Positions 1 to 12,330 of a stretch of DNA of 64,000 bases are shown piece by piece; position 1 is the first letter of the stretch; every line of letters begins with the position of its first letter. The position numbers and the translations under genes are program-made. The stretch comes from Avena insularis (Eukaryota; Streptophyta; Magnoliopsida; Poales; Poaceae). The stretch lies in the NCBI GenBank assembly GCA_023614405.1, contig CM042694.1:115070685-115134684 (forward strand). Reading direction: 5' to 3'. A model generated the notes under the pieces. It was given only the letters and a program-made list of their open reading frames with translations. It searched no databases and was not told the DNA's origin.

Positions 1-288
1 AACACGACAAAAACACGCTATACTGACCTCGGGGGATCCGGGGGTTTATATATTACGAAGTTTCATGTCAAAAGGAAGGTACTGGGAGAAAATGAGTCGG
101 AGGCGGAGTCCTGGGTGGCCTCACCACCTGGTGGCCCTGCCAGGGGTGGGACCACGCCATGGGGTGGTGTGGGCCACCCTGGCTTCGGTTCCGTCCTTTT
201 TCGCTTCGAAACTTTCCTTATTGACTGAAAACTGTAAAAATATTGTTGGATTGTATTTTCGCGGAACTTTTCTAACCAGAATTGTTAC
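1..288 (-). other. 3' untranslated part of the Athila-like element
   Basis: This stretch follows the integrase stop codon on the minus strand and holds no ORF of note. Positions 113-180 form the GC-rich inverted repeat that recurs in every Athila-type LTR of this window (GGTGGTGTGGGCC type arms), and 46-56 is a TATA-like stretch on the far side of it, the same order as in the LTRs. The sequence does not match the 5' LTR of this element at 5116-6609, so it is not simply its 3' LTR. It may be a captured LTR promoter piece or a different 3' UTR. Confidence 0.5.
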
Positions 289-3267
289 CTAGTTGGAAAC
301 GGACTCTACAGGTCTCTGAATTTGGTCCTCAATGAATTGCTCTAGAGTTATAACTTGAAAGGCATCAATATCTTCATTGTAAGAATCTCCAGCAATATAG
401 TGTTTGAGTCGCTGTCCATTCACTACTTGTGTAGTATTATCTTTTAGAGAAGAAATTTTTATTGCTCATGAACGGTATACTTCTTCAATAATGAAAGGTC
501 CTTCCCATTTTGATAGTAGCTTACCTGCAAAAAATCTGATACGAGACCTATACAATAGAACCTTCTCACCAACATGAAATTCTCTCTTAAGTATTCGCTT
601 GTCATGCCATCTTTTAACTTTTTCCTTAAAGAGCCTACCATTCTCATAGGCTTCACTCCTCCATTCATCTAAAGAACTTAAGTCAAATAATCTTTTCTCA
701 CCAGCGAGCTTATAATCTCTATTTAGTTCTTTCACTGCCCAGTAAGCTTTGTGTTCTAAATCTAAGGGTAGGTGGCCAGCTTTCCCATAAACCATTTTAT
801 AAGGAGACATTCCCATAGGATTTTTGTAAGCAGTTCTATAAGCCCATAAAGCATCGTTCAACTTCTTAGCCCAGTTTTTTCTAGACCTATTAACAGTCTT
901 TTGCAAGATAGATTTAATTTCGATATTTGATAACTCTACTTGCCCGCTAGTTTGGGGGTGATAAGCTGAAGCAATTCTATGATTAACATCATATTTAGCG
1001 AGGGTCTTCCTAAAACCGCCATGAATGAAATGAGAACCCCCATCAGTCATGAGATACCTAGGCACTCCAAACCTAGGAAAGATAACATCCTTAAGCATTT
1101 TTAGAGAGGTTTCCCTGTCAGCACTTTTCGTAGGAATGGCTTCTACCCACTTAGTAACATAATCAACGGCCACAAGAATATGAGTGTAGCCTTTCGAAGG
1201 AGGGAAAGGACCCATAAAGTCAAATCCCCAACAATCAAAAGGTTCAATAACTAGAGAGTAGTTCATAGGCATTTCATTGCATCTAGAAATATTACCAACA
1301 CGCTGACATTCATCATAAGATAGGACAAATTTTCTTGCATCTTTAAAAAGGGTAGGCCAGTATAAACCTAATTGTAGTACCTTTTGTGCAGTTCTATCTC
1401 CTGCATGATGTCCTCCATAGGCACTACCATGACATTTATGCAATATATCCTTTTGTTCATATTCTAGAACACATCTTCGCATAATACCATCAACTCCTTC
1501 TTTGTATAAGTGTGGGTCATCCCAAAAATAATGCCTCAAATCATAGAAGAAATTTCTTCTTTGCTGAGCTGTAAAAGTTGGAGGCAAATACTTGGAGACA
1601 ATAAACTTAGCATAATCAGCATACCAAGGGCTTCCTCGCGAGCTCACCCCTGCTGCGGCTACCTGTTCATTTGGGAAACTATCATTAACAGGCATTGGAT
1701 CAAAAGAGAAGTTTTCCAAACGAGATAAATTATCAGCTACAGGGTTTTCAGCAACCTTCCTATCTACTATGTGTAGATCAAACTCTTGTAAAAGTAGTAC
1801 CCATCTAATAAGCCTAGGCTTAGCGTCCTTCTTCGTCATAAGATATTTAATAGCAGCATGATCAGTATGAATGGTTACTTTTGAGTCCACAATATAGGGC
1901 CTAAACTTATCACAGGCAAAAACAACAGCTAGAAATTCCTTTTCAGTAGTGGCATAATTCCTTTGAGCAGCGTCTAGGGTCTTACTAGCATAATGGATAA
2001 CGTTTAACTTTTTATCAACACGTTTCCCAAGGATAACCCCTACAGCAAAATCACTAGCATCACACATTATTTCAAAGGGTAAACTCCAATCCGGTGGTTG
2101 AACAATAGGGGTTGTAGTTAAAGCCTTCTTAAGAGTTTTAAAAGCTTCCCTACAATCATCATCAAAAACAAAGGGTACATCTTTTTGAAGAAGATTAGTG
2201 AGAGGTTTTGATATCCTAGAGAAGTCTTTAATAAACCTCCTATAGAAACCAGCATGACCAAGGATACTACGAATACCTTTGATGTCTCTTGGACATGGCA
2301 TCTTCTCAATTGCCTCAACCTTAGCTCTATCAACTTCTATGCCTCTTTCAGAAACTTTATGCCCAAGAACAATCCCTTCATTAACCATGAAGTGGCATTT
2401 CTCCCAATTAAGAACAAGATTAGTTTCTTCACATCTCTGCAAAACTTTATCAAGGTTGTGCAGACAATTATCAAAAGAAGTTCCGTAGACAGAAAAGTCA
2501 TCCATGAACACTTCTACAATTTCCTCACAAAAACCATGAAAGATAGAAGACATGCACCTTTGGAAAGTAGCAGGAGCATTACATAAACCAAAAGGCATAC
2601 GTCTATAAGCATCAGTTCCATAAGGGCAAGTAAAAGTAGTTTTTTCTTAATCTTGTTGTTTAACAGCAATTTGAGAGAAACCAGAATAACCATCAAGAAA
2701 ACAAAAATGGGTCTTCTTAGACAATCTTTCCAACATTTGATCAATAAAAGGAAGCGAGTAGTGATCTTTCTTAGCAACTTTATTGACTTTCCTAAAATCG
2801 ATGCACATCCTATAGCCTACCACTATTCTTTGAGGAATAAGCTCATCATTATCATTAGGGACAACGGTAATACCTCCCTTTTTAGGAACACAATGAACAG
2901 GACTAACCCATTCACTATCAGCAATAGGGTAAATAATACCAGCATCAAGGAGTTTCAATACCTAATTCCTTACCACTTCCTTCATCTTAGGATTTAAACG
3001 TCTTTGGTGCTCCACTACTGGCTTCGCATCTAGTTCTATGTTGATAGAGTGTTGACATATAGTAGGTGAAATCCCTTTTAAATCATCCAGAGTGTAGCCC
3101 ATAGCTCCTCGGTGTTTCTTCAAAACTTCCAATAACCTTTCTTCTTCTGTCCCTGAAAGTTTAGCGCTAACAATAACAAGATATATCTTTTTATCATCAA
3201 TATAGGCATATTTAAGATCATCAGGGAGAGGTTTCAGATCGAAAACCGGATCCTTCTTAGGTGGCAT
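289..3267 (-). pseudogene. pol: Decayed pol: reverse transcriptase, RNase H, integrase
   Basis: This is the replicative part of the gypsy polyprotein. The leader segment and RT fingers lie at 3267-2647, the RT palm with the FMDD form of the YxDD box just below 2520, then RNase H (segment with DASDFAVG), then integrase with an HHCC-type region, D (GFDFMGPF), D (MTDGGSHF) and E ([11 protein letters not shown]). Stops interrupt an otherwise continuous frame near 2962 (probably GAG to TAG), near 2650 (probably CAA to TAA) and near 466 (TGA). Translation past 466 continues sensibly to a stop at 289, so the real C-terminus is about 60 residues longer than the open frame. One expected zinc-finger cysteine in integrase reads tyrosine (SYDECQ). 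The copy is inactive. Confidence 0.9.
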
Positions 3268-4010
3268 CGTGGTACCCCAATTCTTCTACAGGCAAGTCCT
3301 GCTTAAGCAACCTGGGTTGACGACAAAGGATCTCGTCAATCTCATTCCTTTCTTCCATGAAGATCTCACTTTCATGATCTTACATAAATTGCTACAAAAC
3401 ATTGTTAGGAGCAAGAGAGATAGAAGCAAGTTGTTCAACTCTAAAATCCTCATTATGGGTTTCCTCTTCGCAAGGTTCTTTAGTAAATTTAGAAAAATTA
3501 AACTCATAAGATTCCCCATCAAACTTAGTCAAGATTTTCTCCCTCTTACAATCAATAATAGCTCCACAAGTACTCAAGAAAGGTCTACCAAAAATGATAC
3601 GATAAGTTTTACTAGCAGCTGAACCAAGTACTAGAAAATCAGCAGGATACTTGATCTTACCACAAAGGACTTCCACGTCTCATACGATACCAATTGGAGA
3701 GATGGTCTCTCTATTAGCAAGGTGAATAACCACATCAATTTCTTCCAACTCGCAGGGACTAATTTCATGCATAATTTCTCTATAAAGCTCATAAGGAATA
3801 GCACTGGAACTTGCACCAATATCACATAAACCATAATAGCAATGATCACCAATTCTAACAGAAAGCACAGGAACACTAGCCTTTTTAGTTCTATTAGGAT
3901 GTGAAACAATATCAGAAGCATCCTCACAGAAGACTATGTGCCCATCTTCTACGCTTTTAGTGACAAGGTCTTTCACAATTGCTACAACAGGTTCAATGTT
4001 TATTTGTTCA
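3268..4010 (-). pseudogene. Decayed aspartic protease region of the polyprotein
   Basis: The minus strand encodes a retroviral-type aspartic protease between gag and RT. The active-site region reads CDIGASSSAIP around 3830, close to the family D-[TLI]-G-A pattern, and a later FGRPFLSTCGAIID motif fits the second conserved part of gypsy proteases. A TGA at about 3677-3679 splits the frame and is probably a mutated CGA arginine codon. A one-base shift separates this part from gag near 4010, and another lies at about 3275-3290 before the RT leader. Nothing suggests function today. Confidence 0.8.
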
Positions 4011-5001
4011 TCAGGTTTCTGATTCTCTTTTCACTTTTAGTGATTACATTAGTTATCATAGGATGATCCTTTACCTTATCTGGGAAGGGAATCTTCTCGA
4101 TATAAGGTTCAGGTAAGCTATGATCAATAATGCAACACTCAGTGCTCCCAACAGGAACACGATCAACAATATCTTTATAAGGTGCATGGTACTTATTCCA
4201 TCCCCTTTTTGGAATTTCAATATAAGAAGCAAAAGCTCTAAAGCAATTCGTAATAACTTGCAAATCAAGACCATAAGCATTACTAATATTTTGAAAGTCA
4301 TCAGTTCCCATAAAAGATTCAATGCATTCATAATCATAATTTATACCTGACTCTCTACCTTTGTCATTCTCCCAAGCTTCAGCATTGTCTTGAATACGAT
4401 CTAGAAGGTCCCATTTAGCTTCTTCTTCCATGCGAGTGAATGATCCAGCATAAGAGGCATCCAATAAATCTTTATCATGTAGAGGGAGCCTTGCATAAAA
4501 GTTGTTGATAATAATATTGTTGGGGAGCTCATGAATGGGACATTTGAGCATCAGTAACTTCAATCTCCCCCAAGCTTGAGCTGTACTCTCTCCATCAAGA
4601 GGCCAAAAGTTGTATATTTGATTCCGATCTTTATGAATCTCGCTAGGAGGATAAAACTTTGAATAAAAGAGAGGCACTATTTCCTCCCATTCTAGAGCTT
4701 AACCATTCTTCAGCAGCTTATACCATTCCTCAGCTCTTCCTTTCAGTAATAATGAGAATAACTTCTTCTTAACTTGATCTGTAGTAATACCTACACACTT
4801 GAACAACCCGCATAATTCGTGTATAAAGAGTAAATGATCACCGGCATGGACAGTTCCATCCCCAACATAGTAGTTATCCATAACACGATCAATAATTCTT
4901 GTAGGTATTTTGAAAACATCTTTCTCAGCAGGTGGTGGCTTATCTACTACCTTAGTAGTGGTAGTAGCATTACCAAATAAGAAACTCAGCGAATTATCCA
5001 T
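4000..5001 (-). pseudogene. gag: Decayed gag of the Athila-like element
   Basis: The capsid-like protein starts best at the ATG at 5001 (MDNSLSFLFGN), although the frame is open to 5034. A typical retrotransposon gag region follows (KGRAEEWY, then YPPSEIHKDRNQIYNF and AQAWGRLKLLMLKCP). A TAA at about 4699 splits the reading frame after KNG; reading through it restores the family-like sequence ALEWEEIVPLFYSKF, so it is one point mutation and not an exon boundary. The frame ends near 4000 after a one-base loss. No zinc knuckle is visible. Confidence 0.85.
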
Positions 5002-5086
5002 AACGAAAATAAAGCAACTAGTAGAAGTAAACAATACTCACAGTAGAAGTTTCCTTTACCAGTTCCACTCGCCAATAGCGCTTCAC

Positions 5087-5104
5087 TCCCCGGCAACGGC
5101 GCCA
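5087..5104 (-). other. Primer-binding site, tRNA-Asp type
   Basis: On the minus strand the 18 bases read TGGCGCCGTTGCCGGGGA, complementary to the 3' end of plant tRNA-Asp including CCA. It lies 11 bases inside the 5' LTR edge, the normal position for priming minus-strand DNA synthesis. Confidence 0.9.
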
Positions 5105-5115
5105 GAAAATAGTCT

Positions 5116-6609
5116 TGATGACCCACAAGTATAGGGGGTGTATCGCAGTATTTTCGATAAGTAAGAGTGTCGAACCCAACGAGGAGCAGAAGGTGCTGGC
5201 TAGTGGTATGGATCAGGAATTCTCTGCAAATACTTAGCAAACGGATTTTTACGGGTTTTTGATAAAGCAAGTAAACAAAGTATGAGTAAATAAAAGACAG
5301 TAGGAATAAATGCAGCAAGTGGCCCAATCCTTTATGCATCAAAGGACAAGCCGGTTGTATTTCTTAAGATGACCAAACGTTCTCGAGGACACATGGGAAG
5401 ACTGTCAAGTGCTTTCGCTTCATATAGCTAATTAATCTTCTCTAGCTTGCTAAGTGTTGTGTGGGTGAACCTGTGCTAATGTACCGCCCCATCCAAGACT
5501 AATACATACTTGTGATTATACCCCTTGCAAACATCCGTAAGTACAAGAAAGTAATTAAGGTAGAAACCTAACCACAGCTTTAAACTCTAAGACCCTTACG
5601 TCCCTTGTGCAATGGTTTCCTAACGGGGGTTCAGGTTTACATCACTCCGGCAACCCCTACGATTAGTAGCCAAATACACAATGCATTCCCCTAGGCCCAT
5701 ATAGGTGAAGTGTCATGTAGTCGACGTTCACATGACACCACTAGAAGAAGTACACCACAACTTAAATAACAATCTATTGAATCTTTCTCAACGCAACTCC
5801 ACTACTAACAACAAGACTTCTCCCATGTCCTCAAGAACAAAACGAACTACTCACAAGACATCATATGGATCATGATCAGAGATGGAATAATGATGTATAA
5901 CAATCTGAACATAAACAATAATTCAATGGTTCACTCAATAGCATCAACTACAAAGAGTAATCAACACCGGGAAAGTTTCCCCTACACACTCAATTATTAC
6001 AGCAATATGGAGATGGTGATGAGGGTGCTAATGGTGATGATGGTGGTGATGATGATGATGATCCTGATGAAGTCCAGCTTGATGATGGTGTTGATGGCGA
6101 CGATCTCCCCTCTCCGGGAAGGAATTCCCCCGGCAGAAATCTGTCTGCCAGAGAGATCTTTCTCTCTCGGTGTTTTCCGCCCCGCAGAGGCAGCGGAGTC
6201 TTTCTGTGGTCGCTCCCCAGGTCTTAGGGTTTCGGGAGGTTGATATACGCTAGAGGGGAGAGGCTGGAGTGGGCCAGGGTTGCCACACCACCCCCAGGCG
6301 CGACGTAGGCCTGCCCGCGCCATTGGGTGGTGTGGGCCCCCTGTGGCCCACCTCCACTCCATCTTCTGGCATCCTTAGTCTTCTGGAAAAATAGGATTTT
6401 CCGTATATTTTCCTGGATTTTCTGATCTTCGCGAGTTTTGCCTCCAAACAGCACCTTTTCCATCGAATCATTGCGGCGGTCCATGCTCCAAAAGTCATCA
6501 ACCATGCAAAAATAGATGAAATAACATAAGTATCACCTCTCAATACAAAATATATCAATGAATAATAGTGAATTAAGACATAGAATAGTGATGCAAAATG
6601 GACGTATCA
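5116..6609 (-). repeat. 5' LTR of the Athila-like element
   Basis: A 1494-bp LTR running TGATACGTCC to GGGTCATCA on the minus strand, so its ends are TGAT...ATCA. It contains the GC-rich inverted repeat at 6271-6352, a TATA-like stretch at about 6243-6250 just downstream of it on the minus strand, and an impure GAT-type microsatellite at about 6009-6090. A 5'-truncated relative lies on the plus strand at 34228-34564. No second LTR for this element is present here. Confidence 0.85.
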
Positions 6610-8240
6610 GTACCAACCCGGGATACGAGGAGGGAGACTTCTACGACGAAGAAGAGGAGAACTTCGACAACTGCACTAACCAAGGCAAGCTAAACTATGC
6701 AAGCGCCACTATGCCAGCTAGTCATCTGCAAGCTAGCATATGCAAGATATATTATGCATGCTATGGTGATGCAACCATGATTATACCAATCCCAAGTTTT
6801 ACCTGCAAGCTTTATCTTTTCTTCTTTTTACCAAAGTTTCCTAAATAGTTAATTAATTGGTGATTAGTGGAAAAATAAGAAAGATGCCATCAAGAGCATA
6901 GAACTAGGTGTAGGTAGTTACACTTGATTAGCACCCTTCAATAGTGACACCCTCATTGATAGTTGCTACTGCTAAACTAATCTTGATCACTTTAGATGGG
7001 AACACTTGGAGAAAATGATTATGAAAACCTTGGGATAATGAGTCATTCTATTGAAATGTTTTGACATGTGTTATGAAACACAATGAGTTGAAGATGATAC
7101 TGAATGAAGCATGTGCCCTGACTTTGATAAAAACTGATGGTTGGGTTCGGATGCGATACCATTCCAACTTTACCGTACAACCACAATACCTGAGTTGGAT
7201 AGGGATTAACTGGAAGTTTATGTGTCTTAGTATGGGTTCCCTTGCGGAAAGAGGTTGAGCTGAGGCTATCTCGCGAATATGAATGTCCACCTATGCAGTT
7301 CTCGGGATGGCGGATGGCCATGGCTGGGAGGCCAAACTCATAGGGAAGGTGCCTATACTAGGGTGTGTAATTGAAAGGTTAGGATTGATTATCCACATAT
7401 CAAGTATGATGATTCAGGGTTATCCCTGACGGATGTATCGAATGTTGTGGTGAAAGTGTACCACCTCTACAGAGTGTCAAACTATTCGAATAGTCGCGTT
7501 CGCGGTCATGGACAGTTGGATGACCATACTGTTCTGTTGCCAGATGTTTTCAAAACGACTTGTGACTTGAAATATGATTTTGACTTGACCACACAGGGTT
7601 GTGGACATGAAACTAGGTTCCCACTTGAGTAATCTAGATAACTAAAATATGTCTTTACTACTAAGTACTTCTAAAATAAAACTAGCTTGTTGCAAATAAG
7701 CCTAGAGCTTAGGATTCCTACTAGAATTGTCTTACTTACATTAGTGATAGTTTGCGAGTACTTTAAGAGTACTCATGGCTTTGTACCTGGCTATTTCCAT
7801 GGCCATACTATGAAGAGGACTATCCGGAGGACGGACAGCGGGATGTCTAAGATAACTAGGATCATCTCCCATCGTCCGCATTGCCTGTGACAATGAAGAT
7901 GGAGCCTCTACTACGCTATTTTTCGCTGCTTTGATGTGTATTAAGACTTGATCATGTGATCAACTATTTGTAAGACTATTATGGTCTACGATAACTAGGA
8001 TCATCTCCCATTGTCAGTATTGCCTGTGACAATGAAGATGGAGCCTCTACTACACTAGTTTCCGCTGCTTTGATGTGTATTAAGACTTGATCATATGATC
8101 AACTATTTGTAAGACTATTATGGTTTGTAATGGATGATGTACTGTGCTATCGATTCTGTTATGTCTCGCAAAAATGGTAATCCTAGGATTGCGATGTACG
8201 GCATAACACGTATCTGGATTTAAAAATCTGGGTGTTTACA
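6610..8240 (+). mobile_element. 3' remnant of an unclassified LTR element
   Basis: The sequence begins abruptly where the Athila LTR ends. Its first 240 bases still encode a gag-like tail rich in acidic residues (GYEEGDFYDEEEENFDNC) on the plus strand, then noncoding sequence resembling the 3' internal region and LTR of Triticeae gypsy elements. The right edge is placed at 8240, after GGTGTTTACA, because the sequence character changes there and it ends in CA. The left LTR edge is not resolved. It was probably the target of the Athila insertion. Family unknown. Confidence 0.5.
7851..8124 (+). repeat. 139-bp tandem duplication
   Basis: Two copies start with GATAACTAGGATCATCTCCC at 7851 and 7990 and run to ATTATGGT at 7985 and 8124. 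They differ at about ten positions, so the duplication is not recent. It sits within the LTR-like sequence ending at 8240. Confidence 0.9.
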
Positions 8241-9066
8241 GTTTTCATGCATGTGGTCTTGTGTTGTTCTTCCTCCTGCTAGTGTTGTTCCCGCTAGTGT
8301 GTTGCTCTACAAGGAACCTAGGCTTCTATGGCCCTCCAGTTTTGTCACAGAATCGTCACAGTTGTTCATCTATGATGATCCTGTGACGAAAATGAATCGT
8401 CAAAAGTTGGCGTTGGCGTCGCTACTGATCTATAACAATGATTTTGGTAAAATCATCATAATCATATATGACGATAAGGGATTGTCATAACCGTTATAAA
8501 GACCCGATATCATCACAGGCAAACTGGTCTGGCCACTTCAGATCCTACATGTCCTATCTGACGTGGCAAGAAACCAACCATTTATATAGGCTAAGCCCAC
8601 CAATTCAGTGTTTTATGTTTTTTCATATCAATTCTGACCAACTACATGGACCAAGCTAATATGTAGGCCTTCTTATTTTCCTGTCTTGGCCTTTTACGGG
8701 AATTTTTTTTTATTTTTGACATTTTATTTCTTTTTATTTTCGACCTTTTATTTTCAGCAGGTCCCACTTGTCAATTTTATTATTCACAGGTCCCACTTGT
8801 TAGGGTTGAATCTCCCACGATTTGATAGTAATTGATCAACTAATAATTTATTCGGAAAGGCAACAATACACAAAATTCTTTTGACAATAGCAATAATTAA
8901 GTCGATTACAGTAGTTCCATGTTCCATGGTTCAAATCACATTTGTACAATAAATATCCCAGCGCTCACACAGTTCAAATCACAAACTACACAATAATATC
9001 CCAACACTCACACACTTCAAATCACAGTAGTTGATTACAATAGTTATATGGTTCAAATTACATCTA
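8241..9066. other. Unclassified intergenic sequence
   Basis: No gene is seen. The part 8340-8500 has repeated GTGACGA/CGTCA-type words such as occur near some plant DNA transposons, but no terminal repeats could be paired. The part 8690-8810 is T-rich with two copies of AGGTCCCACTTGT. The rest is AT-rich. Confidence 0.4.
8930..9026 (+). repeat. 43-bp short tandem repeat
   Basis: TTCAAATCACA recurs at 8930, 8973 and 9016, each followed in the first two units by an ACAATAA-ATATCCCA and CTCACACA pattern. It is a small degenerate array of a little over two units, with no spacers that would suggest CRISPR. Confidence 0.8.
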
Positions 9067-9322
9067 CTCCCTCCATCCGAAGGCTTAAGGCATATAATTT
9101 TTTTGAAAAGTCAAGTCATATAAAGTTTGACCAAACATTTAGAAAAAACTATCAAAAACTATTATATTATATAAATACAATGTAAAAATATGTCTCATGA
9201 TGTATGAAAGGATATGGTTATGTAGTGTAAATATTAATATTTTTCTCTAAAAACTTGATCAAACTTTAGTTGGTTTGACTTTTGAAAAAAGTTATATGCC
9301 TTAGGCCGTGGGACGGAGGTAG
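9067..9322. mobile_element. Stowaway (Tc1/mariner-type) MITE
   Basis: The ends CTCCCTCCATCC and its imperfect complement GGACGGAGGTAG are flanked by TA on both sides (9065-9066 and 9323-9324). The inner arms also pair well (AAGGCATATAA with its complement near 9295), giving a long hairpin of 256 bp without coding capacity. These are the hallmarks of Triticeae Stowaway elements. Confidence 0.92.
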
Positions 9323-9429
9323 TATTGTTTTTCTTCTGAGTAGACCTTCACACTTCACATGAACTTCATAAAAGTAGATGAAAGCAATGTCTGAAGTGGA
9401 GGAGAAGAGGAAATCCATGAGCACACAGC

Positions 9430-10690
9430 TAGCACTTAACCCAACTTAGATCTGATAAATCTAGTTTACTTAGAAACTTTATCAACTGAGATAAGTTCTT
9501 TCTACAAAGATTATCATCGGCTTGTGCGTCATCCTTGACGCATTTGGTGGTGGTGAAGTGCAAAACGCAAGAAAAAAAACAGAGACGTGCAGAAAACAAC
9601 AAATGGTCACTCGATCCCGGCCTACCCATAAATGGGCTGACAAATGCAGCGCACCAAAATCTAACCATGATTATGAAGGCAGATGAAGTGGATCAACAAT
9701 GGGCACGTTGATTAGGCCCACATGAACGTAATACTGTACATTGTTTTGTAACTTCTACCTGCAATCTGCACATTTTGAAGGGTGTTTTCTACAAATGAAC
9801 CAACAGCTTGCTTCGTGCAAAAATGAATCTTATGTGGAGGAAGATAATAACTCCCGCACATTCACATAAACGACACTCAGTTGTCCCCCAGTTTCAAGTA
9901 CCTGCTGCTACGTCGGAACGACACTTCCGGCGCGTCTGCTCGATGCCCTAACTACTTCTAGTTCCGAAGCATGATTTTGCTGATGTATGTTGTGGATCGT
10001 ACCAGCCTCGGCGCTAGTGCATAGGGAGAAACGGGGAGCAAGGTCTTCCATCAGAAGCCGCTAAGGTAGGGATTATCATCCTGATGTCTCTCATGCTCAC
10101 ATATCACATTGGAAGGAACCAAGAAAGAAAAAATGTAAAGGTCTAGATCTTGGGGGATACTTTGTTATATGTTCATAAACCCAACACTATCTAGGTGGGC
10201 ATTGCAAGTGACCTCTCTCAGATCAATTTCCTTCACTCTATTGAAGTGCATAGTCGCCACTACTACATCTATTTATATACCACCACTAGAAACATTCAGA
10301 GTTGCTACATAACGTCCCTTTACTCCTGGATAAGGGAGGTACTTCTTTTATAACTGGTAGCTGCAGCCATACTTTTCTGAATACATAGTCCGGATCATAG
10401 ATGTACATGAACACCATCTGCTTGTAAAGTTTCCAAAACGTATTTGCATTCTAAGTACTCGTCGATTGAGAATCTTCTCTAAAGGTTTTTTCAATTGTAT
10501 ATAATCCTAGCTATCTTCGTTAAAACAAAGTGGAAAGCACAAGGTTTTCATAGAACGACCGTCTATTATCAATGCTAAGACTAACAATGCCAAGAAATTT
10601 CAAGCATCCTTAGGCGGGTATCTAACCTTCTTACACACCACAACAGAGAAATTTTTATCCAATTAACTGAAGTGTATTATCATGAGGTGA
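9430..10690. repeat. mTERF-associated repeat unit A (degraded)
   Basis: This noncoding block matches unit B about 1.34 kb further on and, in part, sequences at 22.7, 36.4 and 37.1 kb. Shared landmarks are GATAAGTTCTTT, CATCCTTGACG-CATTTGGTGG, CAACAAATGGTCA, the ATTATCATCCTGATGTCTC stretch at about 10073 and the TGACCTCTCTCAG stretch at about 10210. No reading frame survives. In the copy at 22.7 kb the ATTATCATCCTGAGGT stretch forms the first codons of the mTERF fragment. Confidence 0.7.
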
Positions 10691-10734
10691 TGAAAGTTAA
10701 TGACATGCAAGGATATTAGTGGGGATACTATCCC

Positions 10735-12330
10735 AAATTAAGTCGAGGAGAAGAGGTGACACATAGCACACTTCTAGCATTAATCCAAGCTAGATCTTTA
10801 AAATCATTTTTACTTAAATTTTGTATGGGTCCAAGTGAGATAAGTTCTTTGCCCGCAAAAAAGTGAGATAAGTTCCTTTTATGAATTCTGAGCTTGAATG
10901 TCATCCTTGACTTATTTGGTGGTAGTATAGTGATGAAAACAACAAATGGTCAATCTCGATCATAGCACACACATAAATGGGCCCAAAATGGAACCTATTG
11001 AAGCATAATAATGATAATGTAGGTTGATGAAGTTTATGATTAATGATTAATGAGCACACCGATTGGATCCATGTAAACACAACACCTTTCATTTGCGCAA
11101 ATAGGAGGAGCAAAGATGTTAATCTCATTCTATGCAAAAGAATGCATCCCATTTTTGGTATGCAAAACATGATCCAACTTGGTTCAAATTAAAAACATAT
11201 AAACAAATTCACACAACACAAAGAACCTTAATACGAAATACCTGACTAGTTCCTCAGAACACAAAACATCGGGACGGTAGCAAGAGCATACACAATCTTC
11301 TTGCAGACAAGCCTATGCAACTTGTTCCAACATCTCCTCATCAAGCATGACCAAAATCGCAAAGTATGGATATTAAAATTGTAGAGACTACCATCCTAAG
11401 GTCTCACATACTCAGAGTAAAAGAACATTAACAAAAAATGTCTAGGTGTAGGAATGCTCGGTGTAATATGTCCATTAGCTCACAAACACCTAGAAGGTGG
11501 TCATTTGCAGGTGACATCCTCTCTCAGGTCAAGTGAATGTCCCTCACTCTATTGATGTACAAGCCATTACAATGATATATGCATACGCAACATTAGAGAC
11601 ATTTATATTGTCCCTTTGCTCCTAGACAAAGAGGTACTCATCATTCAAAAACAATTAAAACATTCTCTTCTTTATAGCTAGTAGATGTAGCTAGAGTTTG
11701 TTGAACACTAGTAAAGTTTTCAACCAGTACCTATTGTACTACATTTCAGTCCACTAATTCAACTATACACCTTTGAACACTGCGCTCACATTGCTTGTTA
11801 AGCTAATAATAAATTAATATTGTTCACATCAATTGTGTATAACATAATAATCTATTACAAACAACGCAATAAGTTCTTCATATTAAAAGCTTTGATGCTC
11901 CTCTTTTTACGTTCTATACAATTGGTGTCCAATGAATTTGAGGAGACTACTATAATTTATTCTCTTTTTTGCCAATCTACTATAATTTATTCAATAAGTA
12001 ATTGAACATAAATAAAAGTTCATATGGCTAATGAATACCATGTTTCACCATATATTGATTTCAGGTCACATTCACACACAAGAGGTATTATGTGAACACG
12101 GTCAATTACACTTAAAGAGTATAAGCTAGACTTCATTGGAGACTAGTTCTTCATTATTTTTATATATATATGGTTTCATCAAAGTTCAAAGATCTTTATC
12201 ATGGCATATGTTACCGAGTCAGGTGCTGACAAGAAAGAGGTGTATGAGGTCAAGATAGGGTGAAAAAGAATGTTATATACTCGGTCACTTTTTTGCATAG
12301 TGTGTTAGGATTTTTTTTACAAGCAAAGTC
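10735..12330. repeat. mTERF-associated repeat unit B (degraded)
   Basis: It follows unit A directly and shares its landmarks in the same order: GAGGAGAAGAGG at 10746, the CATCCTTGACTTATTTGGTGG stretch at about 10901, CCATCCTAAGGTCTC at 11391, CATCCTCTCTCAGGTCAAG at 11515, then a tail around 12060 (CAGGTCACATTC) that matches units C, D and E. It holds no gene. A short open frame at 10901-11170 on the minus strand is not credible. Confidence 0.7.

Larger units (their letters stand above)
1..6609 (-). mobile_element. Athila-lineage Ty3/gypsy retrotransposon, right part
   Basis: Reading the minus strand gives 5' LTR (6609-5116), tRNA-Asp primer site, gag, protease, reverse transcriptase, RNase H and integrase, in that order, which is the Ty3/gypsy order. 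The 3' LTR lies outside the window. The coding region is one long frame broken by several stop codons and at least two single-base frameshifts, so this copy is dead. The polyprotein sequence and the tRNA-Asp primer site suit the Athila lineage, in which Triticeae families such as Sabrina, WHAM and Derami are placed. The family name is unconfirmed. The five bases after the LTR are GTACC; the matching duplication cannot be tested because the left end is missing. Confidence 0.9.

Noticed and set aside
6009..6090. GAT-rich stretch as coding for an acidic protein
   Set aside because: Impure microsatellite inside an LTR; the plus-strand frame over it (5872-6243) is Met-rich and not family-like.
7851..8124. 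CRISPR-like repeat
   Set aside because: Two long adjoining copies without spacers; a plain tandem duplication in a plant repeat.
8930..9026. CRISPR-like short repeat array
   Set aside because: Units are contiguous and diverged, with no unique spacers, and the genome is eukaryotic.
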